Of a stretch of DNA of 64,000 bases, positions 28,150-37,639 are shown one piece after another. Source of the DNA: Streptomyces sp. WM6386 (GTDB lineage Bacteria > Actinomycetota > Actinomycetes > Streptomycetales > Streptomycetaceae); assembly GCF_000972385.1 (NCBI RefSeq), contig NZ_JXTE01000043.1, positions 11,521 through 75,520 of the forward strand, given 5' to 3'. How positions within the stretch are numbered: position 1 is the first letter of the stretch; the number at the start of each line of letters is the position of its first letter. The notes under the pieces were generated by a model. That model saw only the letters and a list, made by a program, of their open reading frames with translations, searched no databases and was not told the DNA's origin. A program made the position numbers and the translations under genes.

Positions 28150-28196
28150 GGGACGACCGTCCAGAGGAACCCGTCCGTAACGCTCGTCACGCCGCC

Positions 28197-28364
28197 TCAG
28201 CGGTACCGCACCAGAACCGGCCGTTCGGTGATCCGTACGACGTCCTCGGCGTCCGTCTCGCGCGTGGTGCCGTCGAGGTGGTCGACGCGGTACGCGCCCG
28301 TGCCCGCCGGGACGTCCGCCGTGCCGGAGAGGGTCCAGCGGACCCGCGAGGCACCTCCCGGCAC
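28197..28364 (-). pseudogene. C-terminal remnant of a larger secreted-enzyme-like gene
   Basis: Reading leftward from a GTG at 28364 to a TGA at 28197-28199 gives about 55 residues with the segments ASRVRWTLSGTADVPAGTGAY, HLDGTTRETDAEDVV and TERPVLVRYR. This reads like the final beta-sandwich strands of a polysaccharide-active or similar large enzyme and ends normally, but nothing upstream continues it. The adjoining bases on the right read as a different coding-like fragment on the opposite strand. It is best explained as a deletion remnant. The parent family was not identified with certainty. Confidence 0.4.
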
Positions 28365-29032
28365 TGGCCAAGACCGTCACCGACCGCACCAGCGGGGCCA
28401 TGGCCATCCGCACCGTGATCGACGAACTCGAAGCGGGCGCCGTCATCACCCCCGCGCCGAAGACCCGCCGCACGGACCGGTCCAAGACCGGACCCACCCG
28501 GCGACACCCAGCACGTCCGACGCCCAGGCGACGCCGGACACCCTCCCCCGCCGGACCCTCGGGTCCGGCGGGCCGGCGTCCGGAGGGACACGCTCACACG
28601 GACCAAAGACGGCTGCCCCGCGCAGCCGACCGGCACCAGGGCGTGACGACGATCAGCACACCCATCAGCCGACACCGGCCGCGAGGAACAGCGCTGGGCG
28701 CGGGCTTCCACCTGCACGCCCACACCACGCCTCCACGATGGGCAGAACCCGAGCCAGACACTACGTCTGACATGAGATCTCCAAGCTGATCAGAGACGCT
28801 TGTCCCGACACGTCTGCGTCATTCCTGGTCATCGGTGTGGCGGAGGTCCCACGACGAGACGGGACGTGCTCCCCCTGGCCATGGGGGCGGCCGACTCGGC
28901 ACCATGATCACACCGGGCCGACAGGGAGGGGATGCCGGTCCGGCTCTGCTTCACCGACCGGGTCGTGGCGGTTCACGCGACGACCTGACCCGTCGGCGCA
29001 GGGCGAGCCACCCATCGCCCCCCGCCGGCGGG
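28365..29032. other. Gene-poor region with coding debris and a hairpin
   Basis: The plus strand at about 28366-28480 reads ALAKTVTDRTSGAMAIRT, then VIDELEAGAVITPAPK, a helix-like segment that then dissolves into Arg/Pro-rich sequence typical of non-coding high-GC DNA. A perfect 11-bp hairpin (CCGCCGGACCC at 28548-28558 with GGGTCCGGCGG at 28561-28571) could terminate transcription. The remaining bases up to the TetR gene show no frame with convincing composition or start. I see no transposase or attachment site. Confidence 0.5.
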
Positions 29033-29629
29033 TCACTCCGTCCCCGCCGCCGCGAACGCCCCCCGGGCCATGCGGTGCAGCAGCTCGCCCGTGGCACCGC
29101 GGCCCGGCAGGGACCCCGGGCGGCCGAGATGCGGCGTCGAGTTCAGCAGTCCGAACACCGAGTGCACCGCCGAGCGGGCCGTGGGTTCCGTCAGGACCGG
29201 GTACACCTCGCGCACCACCTCCACCCACAGCTCGACGTACTGCCGCTGAAGCTGGCGTACGAGCTTGCGGTCGCTGTCCCTCAGCCGGTCCAGCTCCCGG
29301 TCGTGGAGCGTGATCAGGGGCCGGTCGTCCAGGGCGAAGTCGATGTGGCCCTCGACCAGCGAGTCGAGGACGTCCTCCGCGGAGCCTCCGTCGACCTCCG
29401 CCAGCCGGCGCCTCGCGCCCCTGAGCAGCTGCTCGCTGATCCCCACCAGCAGCTCGGCGAGCATCGCGTCCTTGCCCGCGAAGTGGCGGTACAGCCCGGG
29501 TCCGCTGATGCCGACCGCGGCGCCTATCTCGTCCACGCCGACACCGTGGAAGCCACGCTCGGCGAAGAGTCGAGCGGCTTCCTTGAGGATCTGCTCGCGG
29601 CGGGTGGGGGCGTCGGTTCTGGTGGCCAT
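29033..29629 (-). CDS. accR: TetR-family regulator of acyl-CoA metabolism (AccR-like)
   Basis: 198 residues. The N-terminal helix-turn-helix is RREQILKEAARLFAERGFHG followed by VGVDEIGAAVGISGPGLYRH (about 10-50); the C-terminal part is the usual TetR ligand and dimer domain. It is divergent from accD1-accA1-hmgL-fadE4 with two 16-bp palindromes between them. In S. avermitilis the TetR protein AccR was reported to bind GTTAA-N6-TTAAC and repress exactly this operon; the site at 29681 matches that motif perfectly. The symbol is therefore assigned by position and operator (recalled literature), not by alignment. It probably senses short-chain acyl-CoA and represses the operon. Confidence 0.8.
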   Translation of the reverse strand: MATRTDAPTRREQILKEAARLFAERGFHGVGVDEIGAAVGISGPGLYRHFAGKDAMLAELLVGISEQLLRGARRRLAEVDGGSAEDVLDSLVEGHIDFALDDRPLITLHDRELDRLRDSDRKLVRQLQRQYVELWVEVVREVYPVLTEPTARSAVHSVFGLLNSTPHLGRPGSLPGRGATGELLHRMARGAFAAAGTE

Positions 29630-29651
29630 GGAGGCAATTCTAGACAGGGAG

Positions 29652-29667
29652 GTTAGCGCTCGTTAAC
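29652..29667. promoter_or_regulatory. AccR-type operator 1 (GTTAGCGCTCGTTAAC)
   Basis: Matches GTTAA-N6-TTAAC with one mismatch (G for A at position 5). It lies between the divergent starts, 23 nt from the accR start codon, so it could serve both promoters. Confidence 0.7.
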
Positions 29668-29680
29668 CTGGAGGACATAC

Positions 29681-29696
29681 GTTAACGCTCATTAAC
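29681..29696. promoter_or_regulatory. AccR-type operator 2 (GTTAACGCTCATTAAC)
   Basis: A perfect GTTAA-N6-TTAAC match, 29 bp from the first operator and on the same face of about three helical turns. It ends 19 nt before the accD1 start codon, where binding would block transcription. Confidence 0.75.
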
Positions 29697-29715
29697 AAGG
29701 TGAGGGGATCGCGGG

Positions 29716-31332
29716 ATGCATCAGGCACCGGAGCTTCACAGCGCGGCGGACCCCGCGTCGGAGGCCTGGCGGGCCAATGAGCGGGGCCACCGAAAGCTCG
29801 TCGAGGAGCTGCGCGACAAGCTCGCCGCCGCCCGGCTCGGCGGCGGTGAGAAGGCACGTGCCCGGCACACCGCGCGCGGCAAGCTGCTGCCCCGGGACCG
29901 GGTCGACCACCTCCTCGATCCCGGTTCCCCCTTCCTGGAGCTCGCCCCCCTCGCCGCCGACGGGATGTACGAGGGCCAGGCCCCGGCCGCCGGTGTCATC
30001 GCCGGGATCGGGCGGGTCAGCGGGCGCGAGTGCGTGATCGTCGCCAATGACGCGACCGTCAAGGGCGGCACGTACTACCCGATGACCGTGAAGAAGCATC
30101 TGCGGGCCCAGGAGGTCGCCCTGGAGAACCGGCTCCCCTGTCTCTATCTCGTGGACTCCGGGGGTGCCTTCCTGCCGATGCAGGACGAGGTCTTCCCGGA
30201 CCGTGAGCACTTCGGCCGGATCTTCTTCAACCAGGCCCGGATGTCCGGCGCGGGCATCCCGCAGATCGCTGCCGTCCTCGGCTCCTGCACCGCCGGCGGG
30301 GCGTACGTGCCCGCCATGAGCGACGAGGCCGTCATCGTCCGGAACCAGGGGACGATCTTCCTCGGCGGACCTCCGCTGGTGAAGGCCGCCACCGGTGAGG
30401 TCGTCACCGCCGAGGAGCTGGGCGGCGGCGAGGTGCACTCCCGGATCTCCGGCGTCACCGACCACCTCGCCGAGGACGACGCCCACGCCCTGCGGATCGT
30501 GCGGAACATCGCCGCGACCCTCCCCGCGCGCGGGCCGATGCCCTGGTCCGTGGAGCCGGCGGAGGAACCCAAGGTCGACCCGTACGGGCTGTACGGCGCC
30601 GTGCCCGTCGACTCCCGTACCCCCTACGACGTGCGCGAGATCATCGCCCGCATCACCGACGGCTCCCGTTTCTCGGAGTTCAAGGCCGAGTTCGGGCAGA
30701 CCCTGGTCACCGGCTTCGCCCATGTCCACGGCCACCCGGTGGGCATCGTCGCCAACAACGGCATCCTCTTCTCCGAGTCCGCCCAGAAGGGCGCCCACTT
30801 CATCGAGCTGTGCGACCAGCGCGGCATCCCGCTGCTCTTCCTCCAGAACATCTCCGGGTTCATGGTGGGGCGTTCGTACGAAGCCGGCGGCATCGCCAAG
30901 CACGGCGCCAAGATGGTCACGGCCGTCGCCTGCACGCGCGTGCCCAAGCTGACCGTCGTCGTCGGCGGGTCGTACGGCGCCGGGAACTACTCCATGTGCG
31001 GCCGGGCCTACTCCCCCCGCTTCCTGTGGATGTGGCCCAACGCCAAGATCTCGGTCATGGGCGGCGAGCAGGCCGCCTCGGTCCTCGCGACCGTCAAGCG
31101 GGACCAGCTGGAGGCGCGCGGCGAGGAATGGGCCGCCGCGGAGGAAGAGACCTTCAAGGACCCGATCCGTGCGCAGTACGAGCGTCAGGGGAACGCTTAC
31201 TACGCGACGGCCCGCCTGTGGGACGACGGGGTCATCGACCCCCTGGAGACCCGTCAGGTGCTGGGACTGGCCCTGACCGCCTGCGCCAACGCGCCGCTGG
31301 GTGACCCCCAGTTCGGCGTCTTCCGGATGTGA
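29716..31332 (+). CDS. accD1: Acyl-CoA carboxylase beta subunit (methylcrotonyl-CoA carboxylase type)
   Basis: 538 residues, the length of a biotin-dependent carboxyltransferase subunit. The N-terminal half has ARERLDRV-like [20 protein letters not shown] and the acyl-CoA/oxyanion region [20 protein letters not shown]. The C-terminal half has the biotin-binding carboxyltransferase pieces [21 protein letters not shown] and [17 protein letters not shown], then [20 protein letters not shown]. It transfers carbon dioxide from biotin to the acyl-CoA. Position in an operon with HMG-CoA lyase and an isovaleryl-CoA-type dehydrogenase points to 3-methylcrotonyl-CoA in leucine breakdown. The next gene supplies the biotinylated subunit. 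Repression through the two AccR-type sites upstream is likely. Confidence 0.92.
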   Translation: MHQAPELHSAADPASEAWRANERGHRKLVEELRDKLAAARLGGGEKARARHTARGKLLPRDRVDHLLDPGSPFLELAPLAADGMYEGQAPAAGVIAGIGRVSGRECVIVANDATVKGGTYYPMTVKKHLRAQEVALENRLPCLYLVDSGGAFLPMQDEVFPDREHFGRIFFNQARMSGAGIPQIAAVLGSCTAGGAYVPAMSDEAVIVRNQGTIFLGGPPLVKAATGEVVTAEELGGGEVHSRISGVTDHLAEDDAHALRIVRNIAATLPARGPMPWSVEPAEEPKVDPYGLYGAVPVDSRTPYDVREIIARITDGSRFSEFKAEFGQTLVTGFAHVHGHPVGIVANNGILFSESAQKGAHFIELCDQRGIPLLFLQNISGFMVGRSYEAGGIAKHGAKMVTAVACTRVPKLTVVVGGSYGAGNYSMCGRAYSPRFLWMWPNAKISVMGGEQAASVLATVKRDQLEARGEEWAAAEEETFKDPIRAQYERQGNAYYATARLWDDGVIDPLETRQVLGLALTACANAPLGDPQFGVFRM

Positions 31333-31346
31333 GGGACTTCCAAACG

Positions 31347-33263
31347 ATGTTCGACACAGTGCTTGTCGCCAACCGGGGCGAGATCGCGGTCCGCGTCATC
31401 CGCACCCTGCGCTCGATGGGGGTGCGGAGCGTCGCCGTCTTCTCCGACGCGGACGCCGACGCCCGGCACGTCCGGGAGGCCGACACCGCCGTACGGATCG
31501 GTCCGGCCCCGGCGTCCGAGAGCTATCTGTCCGCCGAGCGGCTGCTGGAGGCGGCCGCCCGGACCGGCGCCCAGGCGGTGCACCCCGGGTACGGCTTCCT
31601 CGCGGAGAACGCCGCCTTCGCGCGCGCCTGCGCCGACGCCGGGCTGGTCTTCATCGGACCGCCCGCCGACGCCATCGCCCTCATGGGCGACAAGATCCGC
31701 GCCAAGGAGACGGTCGAGGCGGCGGGCGTCCCCGTGGTCCCCGGCGGCCGCGACCCCGAACTGGCGGACGCCGCCCGCGCCCTGGGCGCCCCGGTCCTGC
31801 TGAAGCCCTCCGCCGGCGGTGGCGGCAAGGGCATGCGCCTGGTCCGGGACCTCGACCTCCTGGACGAGGAGATCGCCGCCGCCCGCCGTGAGGCCCGCAC
31901 CTCCTTCGGCGACGACACCCTCCTCGTCGAGCGGTGGGTCGACCGCCCCCGGCACATCGAGATCCAGGTCCTGGCGGACGGCCACGGCAACGTCATCCAC
32001 CTCGGCGAACGCGAGTGCTCCCTCCAGCGCCGCCACCAGAAGATCATCGAGGAGGCGCCCTCGGTACTGCTGGACGACAAGACCCGCGCCGCGATGGGCG
32101 AGGCGGCGGTCCAGGCGGCCCGGTCCTGCGGCTACCGGGGCGCGGGCACGGTGGAGTTCATCGTGCCGGGCGGCGATCCCTCGTCGTACTACTTCATGGA
32201 GATGAACACCCGCCTCCAGGTGGAACACCCGGTCACCGAGCTCATCACCGGCCTGGACCTGGTGGAGTGGCAGCTGCGGGTCGCGGCGGGCGAGCGGCTG
32301 GCCTTCGGCCAGGAGGACGTCACGCTGACCGGGCACGCGATCGAGGCACGGATCTGCGCGGAGGACCCCTCCCGCGGGTTCCTCCCCTCCGGCGGCACGG
32401 TCCTCAGGCTGTCCGAGCCCCAGGGCGACGGCGTCCGCACCGACTCCGGGCTCAGCGAGGGCACCGAGGTCGGGAGCCTGTACGACCCGATGCTGAGCAA
32501 GGTGATCGCGTACGGCCCCGACCGTGCGACCGCGATCCGCAAGCTCCGGGCCGCCCTCGCCGGGACGGTCACGCTGGGCGTGCAGACGAACGCCGGGTTC
32601 CTGCGGCGGCTGCTGGGCCATCCGGCGGTCGTGGCGGGCGAGTTGGACACCGGGCTGGTGGAGCGGGAGGTGGCGGGACTCGTCGCGGTCGACGTGCCGG
32701 AGGAGGTGTACGAGGCGGCGGCGGCGGTACGGCTGGACGCGCTGCGCCCGCACGGCGACGGCTGGACGGACCCGTTCTCGGTGCCGAGCGGCTGGCGCCT
32801 GGGCGGGACCCCGAAGCCCGTCGGTTTCCCTCTGCGGGTGCAGGACCCGGTGGAGTACGCCCCACGCGGCACCGCCACCGTCACGGAGGACCGGGTCTGC
32901 GTCACCCTCGACGGCGTGCGCCACACCTTCCACCGGGCCGCCGACTGGGTGGGCCGCGACGGCGACGCCTGGCATGTGCGCGACCACGACCCGGTGGCCG
33001 CCTCGCTCACCGGGGCCGCGCACGCGGGCGCCGACTCGCTCACGGCGCCCATGCCGGGGACGGTGACGGTGGTGAAGGTCGCTGTGGGGGACGAGGTGAC
33101 CGCGGGACAGAGCCTGCTGGTGGTGGAGGCGATGAAGATGGAGCACGTCATCTCCGCCCCACACGCCGGCACGGTCGCCGAACTGGACGTGGCACCGGGC
33201 TCGACGGTCGTCATGGACCAGGTGCTCGCTGTGATCGCACCTCACGAGGAGGCGACGGAATGA
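31347..33263 (+). CDS. accA1: Biotin carboxylase/BCCP alpha subunit (methylcrotonyl-CoA carboxylase type)
   Basis: 638 residues. The canonical start [20 protein letters not shown] is at 31347; a GTG at 31329 overlaps the accD1 stop but adds nonconserved residues. Biotin-carboxylase landmarks are [20 protein letters not shown], the ATP-grasp loop [13 protein letters not shown] and [14 protein letters not shown]. After a variable linker the C-terminal biotinyl domain contains VEAMKMEH, with biotin expected on Lys597. It carboxylates biotin with ATP and bicarbonate for the accD1 partner. The TGA overlaps the hmgL ATG (ATGA), so translation is coupled. Confidence 0.93.
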   Translation: MFDTVLVANRGEIAVRVIRTLRSMGVRSVAVFSDADADARHVREADTAVRIGPAPASESYLSAERLLEAAARTGAQAVHPGYGFLAENAAFARACADAGLVFIGPPADAIALMGDKIRAKETVEAAGVPVVPGGRDPELADAARALGAPVLLKPSAGGGGKGMRLVRDLDLLDEEIAAARREARTSFGDDTLLVERWVDRPRHIEIQVLADGHGNVIHLGERECSLQRRHQKIIEEAPSVLLDDKTRAAMGEAAVQAARSCGYRGAGTVEFIVPGGDPSSYYFMEMNTRLQVEHPVTELITGLDLVEWQLRVAAGERLAFGQEDVTLTGHAIEARICAEDPSRGFLPSGGTVLRLSEPQGDGVRTDSGLSEGTEVGSLYDPMLSKVIAYGPDRATAIRKLRAALAGTVTLGVQTNAGFLRRLLGHPAVVAGELDTGLVEREVAGLVAVDVPEEVYEAAAAVRLDALRPHGDGWTDPFSVPSGWRLGGTPKPVGFPLRVQDPVEYAPRGTATVTEDRVCVTLDGVRHTFHRAADWVGRDGDAWHVRDHDPVAASLTGAAHAGADSLTAPMPGTVTVVKVAVGDEVTAGQSLLVVEAMKMEHVISAPHAGTVAELDVAPGSTVVMDQVLAVIAPHEEATE

Positions 33264-34204
33264 CACACCCCCTGGCACTGCCCATGGTCGTACCGGAGAA
33301 GGGCCTGCCCGCCCGGGTCCGCATCCACGAGGTCGGCGCGCGTGACGGCCTGCAGAACGAGAAGGGCACCGTCCCGACGCAGGTCAAGGCGGAGTTCATC
33401 CGCCGCCTCGCCGACGCGGGCCTGACGACGATCGAGGCCACCAGTTTCGTCCACCCGAAGTGGGTGCCCCAACTGGCCGACGCGGAGGAGCTGTTCCCGC
33501 AGATCGCCCACGTTCCGGTGGACCTCCCGGTCCTGGTGCCGAACGAACGCGGCCTGGACCGCGCCCTGGCACTGAAGGCGACCCGCGTCGCCGTCTTCGC
33601 GAGCGCCAGCGAGTCCTTCGCCAAGGCCAACCTCAACCGCACGATGGACGCGGCACTGGCGATGTTCGCGCCCGTGGTGACGCGGGCGAAGGAGGCCGGC
33701 GTCCATGTCCGCGGCTATCTGTCGATGTGCTTCGGCGACCCGTGGGAGGGTCCGGTCCCCGTCCAGCAGGTGGTGGACGTCTGCCGGACGCTGCTGGACA
33801 TGGGCTGCGACGAGCTGAGCCTGGGCGACACGATCGGCGTGGCGACACCGGGACATGTCCGGGCCCTGCTGACCGAACTGACCGGCCAAGGCGTCCCCGT
33901 GGAGCTCCTGGGCGTGCACTTCCACGACACCTACGGCCAGGCCCTCGCCAACACCTACGCCGCCCTCCAGCACGGCGTCACCACGGTCGACGCCTCCGCG
34001 GGCGGCCTCGGCGGCTGCCCGTACGCCAAGTCCGCCACCGGCAACCTCGCCACCGAAGACCTCGTGTGGATGCTGCGGGGGCTCGGCATCGACACCGGAG
34101 TCGACCTCGACCGTCTCGTCGCCACCAGCGTCTGGATGGCCGAACAACTGGGCCGACCCAGCCCGTCCCGCACCGTACGAGCCCTGTCCCACAAGGAGCA
34201 GTGA
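33260..34204 (+). CDS. hmgL: Hydroxymethylglutaryl-CoA lyase
   Basis: 314 residues, ATG overlapping the accA1 stop and preceded by GAGGAGG. HMG-CoA lyase features are [20 protein letters not shown] with the catalytic Asp/Arg/Asp pair at [33 protein letters not shown] (metal-binding His-x-His) and the signature loop [19 protein letters not shown] with the catalytic Cys. It cleaves HMG-CoA to acetyl-CoA and acetoacetate, the last step of leucine degradation. It fits tightly between the carboxylase and dehydrogenase genes of the same pathway. Confidence 0.95.
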   Translation: MTHPLALPMVVPEKGLPARVRIHEVGARDGLQNEKGTVPTQVKAEFIRRLADAGLTTIEATSFVHPKWVPQLADAEELFPQIAHVPVDLPVLVPNERGLDRALALKATRVAVFASASESFAKANLNRTMDAALAMFAPVVTRAKEAGVHVRGYLSMCFGDPWEGPVPVQQVVDVCRTLLDMGCDELSLGDTIGVATPGHVRALLTELTGQGVPVELLGVHFHDTYGQALANTYAALQHGVTTVDASAGGLGGCPYAKSATGNLATEDLVWMLRGLGIDTGVDLDRLVATSVWMAEQLGRPSPSRTVRALSHKEQ

Positions 34205-34209
34205 CCGCA

Positions 34210-35370
34210 ATGGACCACCGACTCTCCCCCGAGCTCGAAGAACTCCGCCGTACGGTCGAGGCGTTCGCGCACGACGTCGTGGCGCCGAAGATCGGCGAGT
34301 ACTACGAGCACCACGAGTTCCCGTACGAGATCGTCCGCGAGATGGGCCGCATGGGCCTGTTCGGCCTGCCCTTCCCGGAGGAGTACGGCGGCATGGGCGG
34401 CGACTACCTGGCGCTGGGCGTGGCCCTGGAGGAACTGGCCCGGGTCGACTCCTCGGTCGCCATCACCCTGGAGGCGGGGGTGTCGCTGGGCGCCATGCCG
34501 TTCCACCTCTACGGAACCGAGGCACAGAAGCGGGAGTGGCTGCCCCGGCTCTGCTCGGGCGAGATCCTGGGCGCGTTCGGCCTGACGGAGCCGGACGGCG
34601 GCAGTGACGCGGGGGCGACGCGTACGACGGCCCGGCTGGACCCGGAGACGGACGAGTGGGTGATCAACGGCACGAAGTGCTTCATCACCAACTCGGGCAC
34701 GGACATCACGGGTCTGGTGACCGTGACGGCGGTGACGGGCCGCAAGCCGGACGGCAAGCCGCTGATCTCGTCGATCATCGTCCCGTCGGGCACCCCCGGC
34801 TTCACGGTGGCGGCCCCCTACTCCAAGGTCGGCTGGAACGCCTCGGACACCCGCGAGCTGTCCTTCGCGGACGTCCGCGTGCCCGCGGCGAACCTCCTGG
34901 GCGAACAGGGCCGTGGGTACGCCCAGTTCCTGCGCATCCTCGACGAGGGCCGCATCGCGATCGCGGCGCTGGCGACGGGGCTGGCGCAGGGGTGTGTGGA
35001 CGAGTCGGTGAAGTACGCGAAGGAGCGGCACGCCTTCGGCCGGCCGATCGGTGCGAACCAGGCCATCCAGTTCAAGATCGCCGACATGGAGATGAAGGCC
35101 CACACGGCCCGACTCGCCTGGCGCGACGCGGCCTCCCGCCTGGTCTCGGGCGAGCCCTTCAAGAAGGAGGCGGCCCTCGCGAAGCTCTACTCGTCGACGG
35201 TCGCGGTGGACAACGCCCGGGACGCCACGCAGGTCCATGGCGGCTATGGCTTCATGAACGAATACCCGGTGGCCCGCATGTGGCGGGACTCCAAGATCCT
35301 GGAGATCGGGGAGGGCACGAGTGAGGTGCAGCGGATGCTGATCGCACGGGAGTTGGGGCTGGTGGGCTGA
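34210..35370 (+). CDS. fadE4: Acyl-CoA dehydrogenase, isovaleryl-CoA type
   Basis: 386 residues. The ATG at 34210 has AAGGAG 11 nt upstream; a GTG at 34201 overlapping the hmgL stop is a weaker choice. The landmarks AFGLTEPDGGSDAGATRTTA, GWNASDTRELSFADVRVPAA, QVHGGYGFMNEYPVARMWRD and EIGEGTSEVQRMLIARELGL fit short/branched-chain acyl-CoA dehydrogenases. Operon position makes isovaleryl-CoA the probable substrate, giving 3-methylcrotonyl-CoA for the carboxylase. It corresponds to AcdH (fadE4 in S. avermitilis) by gene order as I recall. A stem-loop directly after the stop ends the operon. Confidence 0.9.
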   Translation: MDHRLSPELEELRRTVEAFAHDVVAPKIGEYYEHHEFPYEIVREMGRMGLFGLPFPEEYGGMGGDYLALGVALEELARVDSSVAITLEAGVSLGAMPFHLYGTEAQKREWLPRLCSGEILGAFGLTEPDGGSDAGATRTTARLDPETDEWVINGTKCFITNSGTDITGLVTVTAVTGRKPDGKPLISSIIVPSGTPGFTVAAPYSKVGWNASDTRELSFADVRVPAANLLGEQGRGYAQFLRILDEGRIAIAALATGLAQGCVDESVKYAKERHAFGRPIGANQAIQFKIADMEMKAHTARLAWRDAASRLVSGEPFKKEAALAKLYSSTVAVDNARDATQVHGGYGFMNEYPVARMWRDSKILEIGEGTSEVQRMLIARELGLVG

Positions 35371-35374
35371 GCGC

Positions 35375-35403
35375 GTGCCGACCCACTGAGGGCGGGTCGG
35401 CAC
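35375..35403. terminator. Bidirectional stem-loop
   Basis: A 10-bp perfect stem (GTGCCGACCC at 35375-35384, GGGTCGGCAC at 35394-35403) lies between the end of the leucine operon and the end of the convergent glycosyltransferase gene. Confidence 0.75.
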
Positions 35404-35407
35404 TGCC

Positions 35408-37336
35408 CTACCTGCCCAGGCGCCGGCGCACCCGCCGGACCTGAGGGTTGTCGCCGACCGCGTCCAGGAACCGACGGCCCCTGCCGGCCTGGTGGGCCGG
35501 GCCCTCCAGCCGCAGCAGGGTGCCGTCGCGGACCTCGGCGTACGCGAGCGGGGTGTCCGCCTTCGGGAGGGTGACCGGGTGGCGTCCGTCGGGGAGCTTC
35601 CTGAGGCTTGCGGGCAGGCGCAGCCGTGCCGTGCCGTCGACGCCGGGGAGCAGTTCGGCCGCGATCGTCAGGGTGGACACGGTGACCTCGACGGGCAACG
35701 GGTCGCCGGGCGCCGCCGCCATGTACGGCAGTCCGAGCGACCGCCGGGCGCGCGCGGGGTTCGCGCCGACGAGGTCTGCCGTGTCGGGACCGAGCCGGCG
35801 CTGGCGCTGGTCCACATCCAGGGCGAGCTGCCCCTTGACCGTCCAGTACGGCAGGGACAGGCGCCCGCCGGTCAGCGCCGGCCCCACGGCGGGGGCGCCC
35901 GGCTCGCCGTCCCCGGTGACGCGCAGTATCCGCTCGACGCCCAGCAGCTGGACGTACGCCCACACGTCGTGGACCCCGCGTTGCAGCGGTCGACCGCCGG
36001 CCAGCCGCTCCGGGTCGAGGCGCAGCCGCCCGGACGCGACGAGCTGGGACCGTCCCTCTCCGAGAGACCTCAGCCGCACCTCCAGTTCGCCCTCCGGGTA
36101 CCACCAGTCCTCCCGGTCCCGGTCCTTGACGACCAGTTCCGCGTACGCCAGCCGGAAGGGGTCACGGACCTCCCAGCCGTCCTCCGTTCCCGGGACGCCG
36201 TCCAGCAGCGCGGGGTCCAGCCACCGCTTCCCGTCCCGTTCGACGAGGACGAGCGGCTCGCCGTCGCCGCGCAGCAGGTCGAGCGTGACGTCGCCGACGA
36301 GACGGCCGTCCTCCCACCGCAGTCCACCGACGCGGCTGCGGGCCTTGATGTCGCGGATCCGCTCGGCGAGGGCTTGCGCCCCGGCGAAGTCACCGCCCTC
36401 GAGCAGCTCGGCCCGCAGCCGGGACACGGCAGGCAGGCCTTCCCGCACGGCCGCCGGGAACTCCGCCAGCGCCAGCTCCCGGGCCGCCTCGAACCGCCGG
36501 CGCTGCTCGGCCGGGTCCTCGCGCAGGATCTCGGGCTCACGGGCCCGGGAGAGGATCTCGATGTGGTAGAGGCGGTGCAGCAGCCGGTTCTGGAGCGCGT
36601 CGATGTCGTCGGAGGGAGTGGTCCCGTCCTTGATCTGGCGGACGACGGTGCGGCAGTTGGGCCAGAATCCGTGCCGCGGGTTGAACCGGTGCTGGGTGTT
36701 GTTGCCGCCGTCGTCCCGCTTCATCCAGTAGTAGGAGGGGTAGTCGGCGAGGACCGAGATCCGTTCCGCTTTGAGATAGGCGGCGCTGACGAAGAGAAGG
36801 TCCTCCAGAATCCAGGGCCCCTCGGGGAACCGCAGCCCGTGCTCCTCGGCGAAGGCCCGCCGGAACATCTTGTGCGGCGACAGGCTCTGCATGAGCTCGT
36901 CGTTCTCGATCGTGCAGGCGTCCACGGTGTACCGGAACAGCCGCCGGGGTCGCACTATCGTGCTGGACATCTTGCCGATCACCACGTCGGCGTCGTTCCG
37001 CTTCGCGTGCTCGTACAGCCGCTCCAGGGCCTCGGGCCCGAGCGTGTCGTCGTGGTCGACGAACTGGATGTACTCACCCTTGGCATGCCGTATGCCGTGG
37101 TTGCGCGGGGCCCCGGGCCATCCCGAGTTCGGCCGGGTGTGCACCTGGACGTTCGGGTGTGCGGCCGCGATCTTCTCCAGTCGGCCCAGGGTGTCGTCCG
37201 TCGAACCGTCGTCGACGTAGATGACCTCGTACTCATCGGCGGGGAGGCTCTGGCCCAGCAGCGAGGGCGCGCACTCGTCGAGGTATTTCCCGGTGTTGTA
37301 GACAGGAACGATGACGCTGACCTTGGTTCTCAGCAT
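35408..37336 (-). CDS. GT2 family glycosyltransferase with C-terminal beta-rich extension
   Basis: 642 residues from the ATG at 37336; the frame extends upstream but loses similarity. The first ~110 residues are a GT-A fold: VSVIVPVYNTGKYLDECAPS, VIYVDDGSTDDTL, and the metal-binding acidic motif FVDHDDTLGPEALERL. A helical region with KMFRRAFAEEHGLRFPEGPW follows. The last ~300 residues are beta-rich (ELEVRLRSLGEGRSQLVASG, DPLPVEVTVSTLTIAAELLP), as in wall-polymer or teichoic-acid-type transferases of Streptomyces that carry extra carbohydrate-recognition-like domains. Donor and acceptor are unknown. There is no signal peptide or membrane helix. It is divergent from desE across about 300 bp. 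Confidence 0.85.
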   Translation of the reverse strand: MLRTKVSVIVPVYNTGKYLDECAPSLLGQSLPADEYEVIYVDDGSTDDTLGRLEKIAAAHPNVQVHTRPNSGWPGAPRNHGIRHAKGEYIQFVDHDDTLGPEALERLYEHAKRNDADVVIGKMSSTIVRPRRLFRYTVDACTIENDELMQSLSPHKMFRRAFAEEHGLRFPEGPWILEDLLFVSAAYLKAERISVLADYPSYYWMKRDDGGNNTQHRFNPRHGFWPNCRTVVRQIKDGTTPSDDIDALQNRLLHRLYHIEILSRAREPEILREDPAEQRRRFEAARELALAEFPAAVREGLPAVSRLRAELLEGGDFAGAQALAERIRDIKARSRVGGLRWEDGRLVGDVTLDLLRGDGEPLVLVERDGKRWLDPALLDGVPGTEDGWEVRDPFRLAYAELVVKDRDREDWWYPEGELEVRLRSLGEGRSQLVASGRLRLDPERLAGGRPLQRGVHDVWAYVQLLGVERILRVTGDGEPGAPAVGPALTGGRLSLPYWTVKGQLALDVDQRQRRLGPDTADLVGANPARARRSLGLPYMAAAPGDPLPVEVTVSTLTIAAELLPGVDGTARLRLPASLRKLPDGRHPVTLPKADTPLAYAEVRDGTLLRLEGPAHQAGRGRRFLDAVGDNPQVRRVRRRLGR

Positions 37337-37639
37337 TCCCCGGACTTTACTGCGGATCGAGGTTCCGGCCGTGGACGGTGGAGGCCGGGGAGTTCCGGCG
37401 CCACGGCGGGGCGGGGAGCGGTGGCGCCTCCGGCATGGTTCTTGACCAGGAGTCAGGGTCGCCCAACAGGCATCGATTTCAAGGGAGTTGGGTCGCACGG
37501 ACCTCGACAGCCCACGCCACAGGGCTCTCACAGCTCCCGATCGAAGGGGCCCGACCCCTGGACAAGATCTGAGGTTAGGCTAACCTACATTCGAACTTGT
37601 CCGGCGGGCGCTCCGCCCCGTTCGAAAGCAGCCACACAC
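37337..37639. other. Intergenic region upstream of desE
   Basis: This 303-bp divergent gap holds the desE iron box (37570-37588). Nothing else recognisable was found; open frames crossing it are antisense or leading extensions without ribosome sites. Confidence 0.6.
37570..37588. promoter_or_regulatory. DmdR/IdeR-type iron box before desE
   Basis: TGAGGTTAGGCTAACCTAC matches the 19-bp Streptomyces iron-box consensus TTAGGTTAGGCTAACCTAA at 17 positions. It lies 51 nt before the desE start. Iron-loaded DmdR1 would repress. Confidence 0.88.

Noticed and set aside
28400..28789. 129-codon plus-strand frame with a helix-like start
   Set aside because: The first ~15 residues look coding but the rest is Arg/Pro-rich with no homology I recognise; treated as debris.
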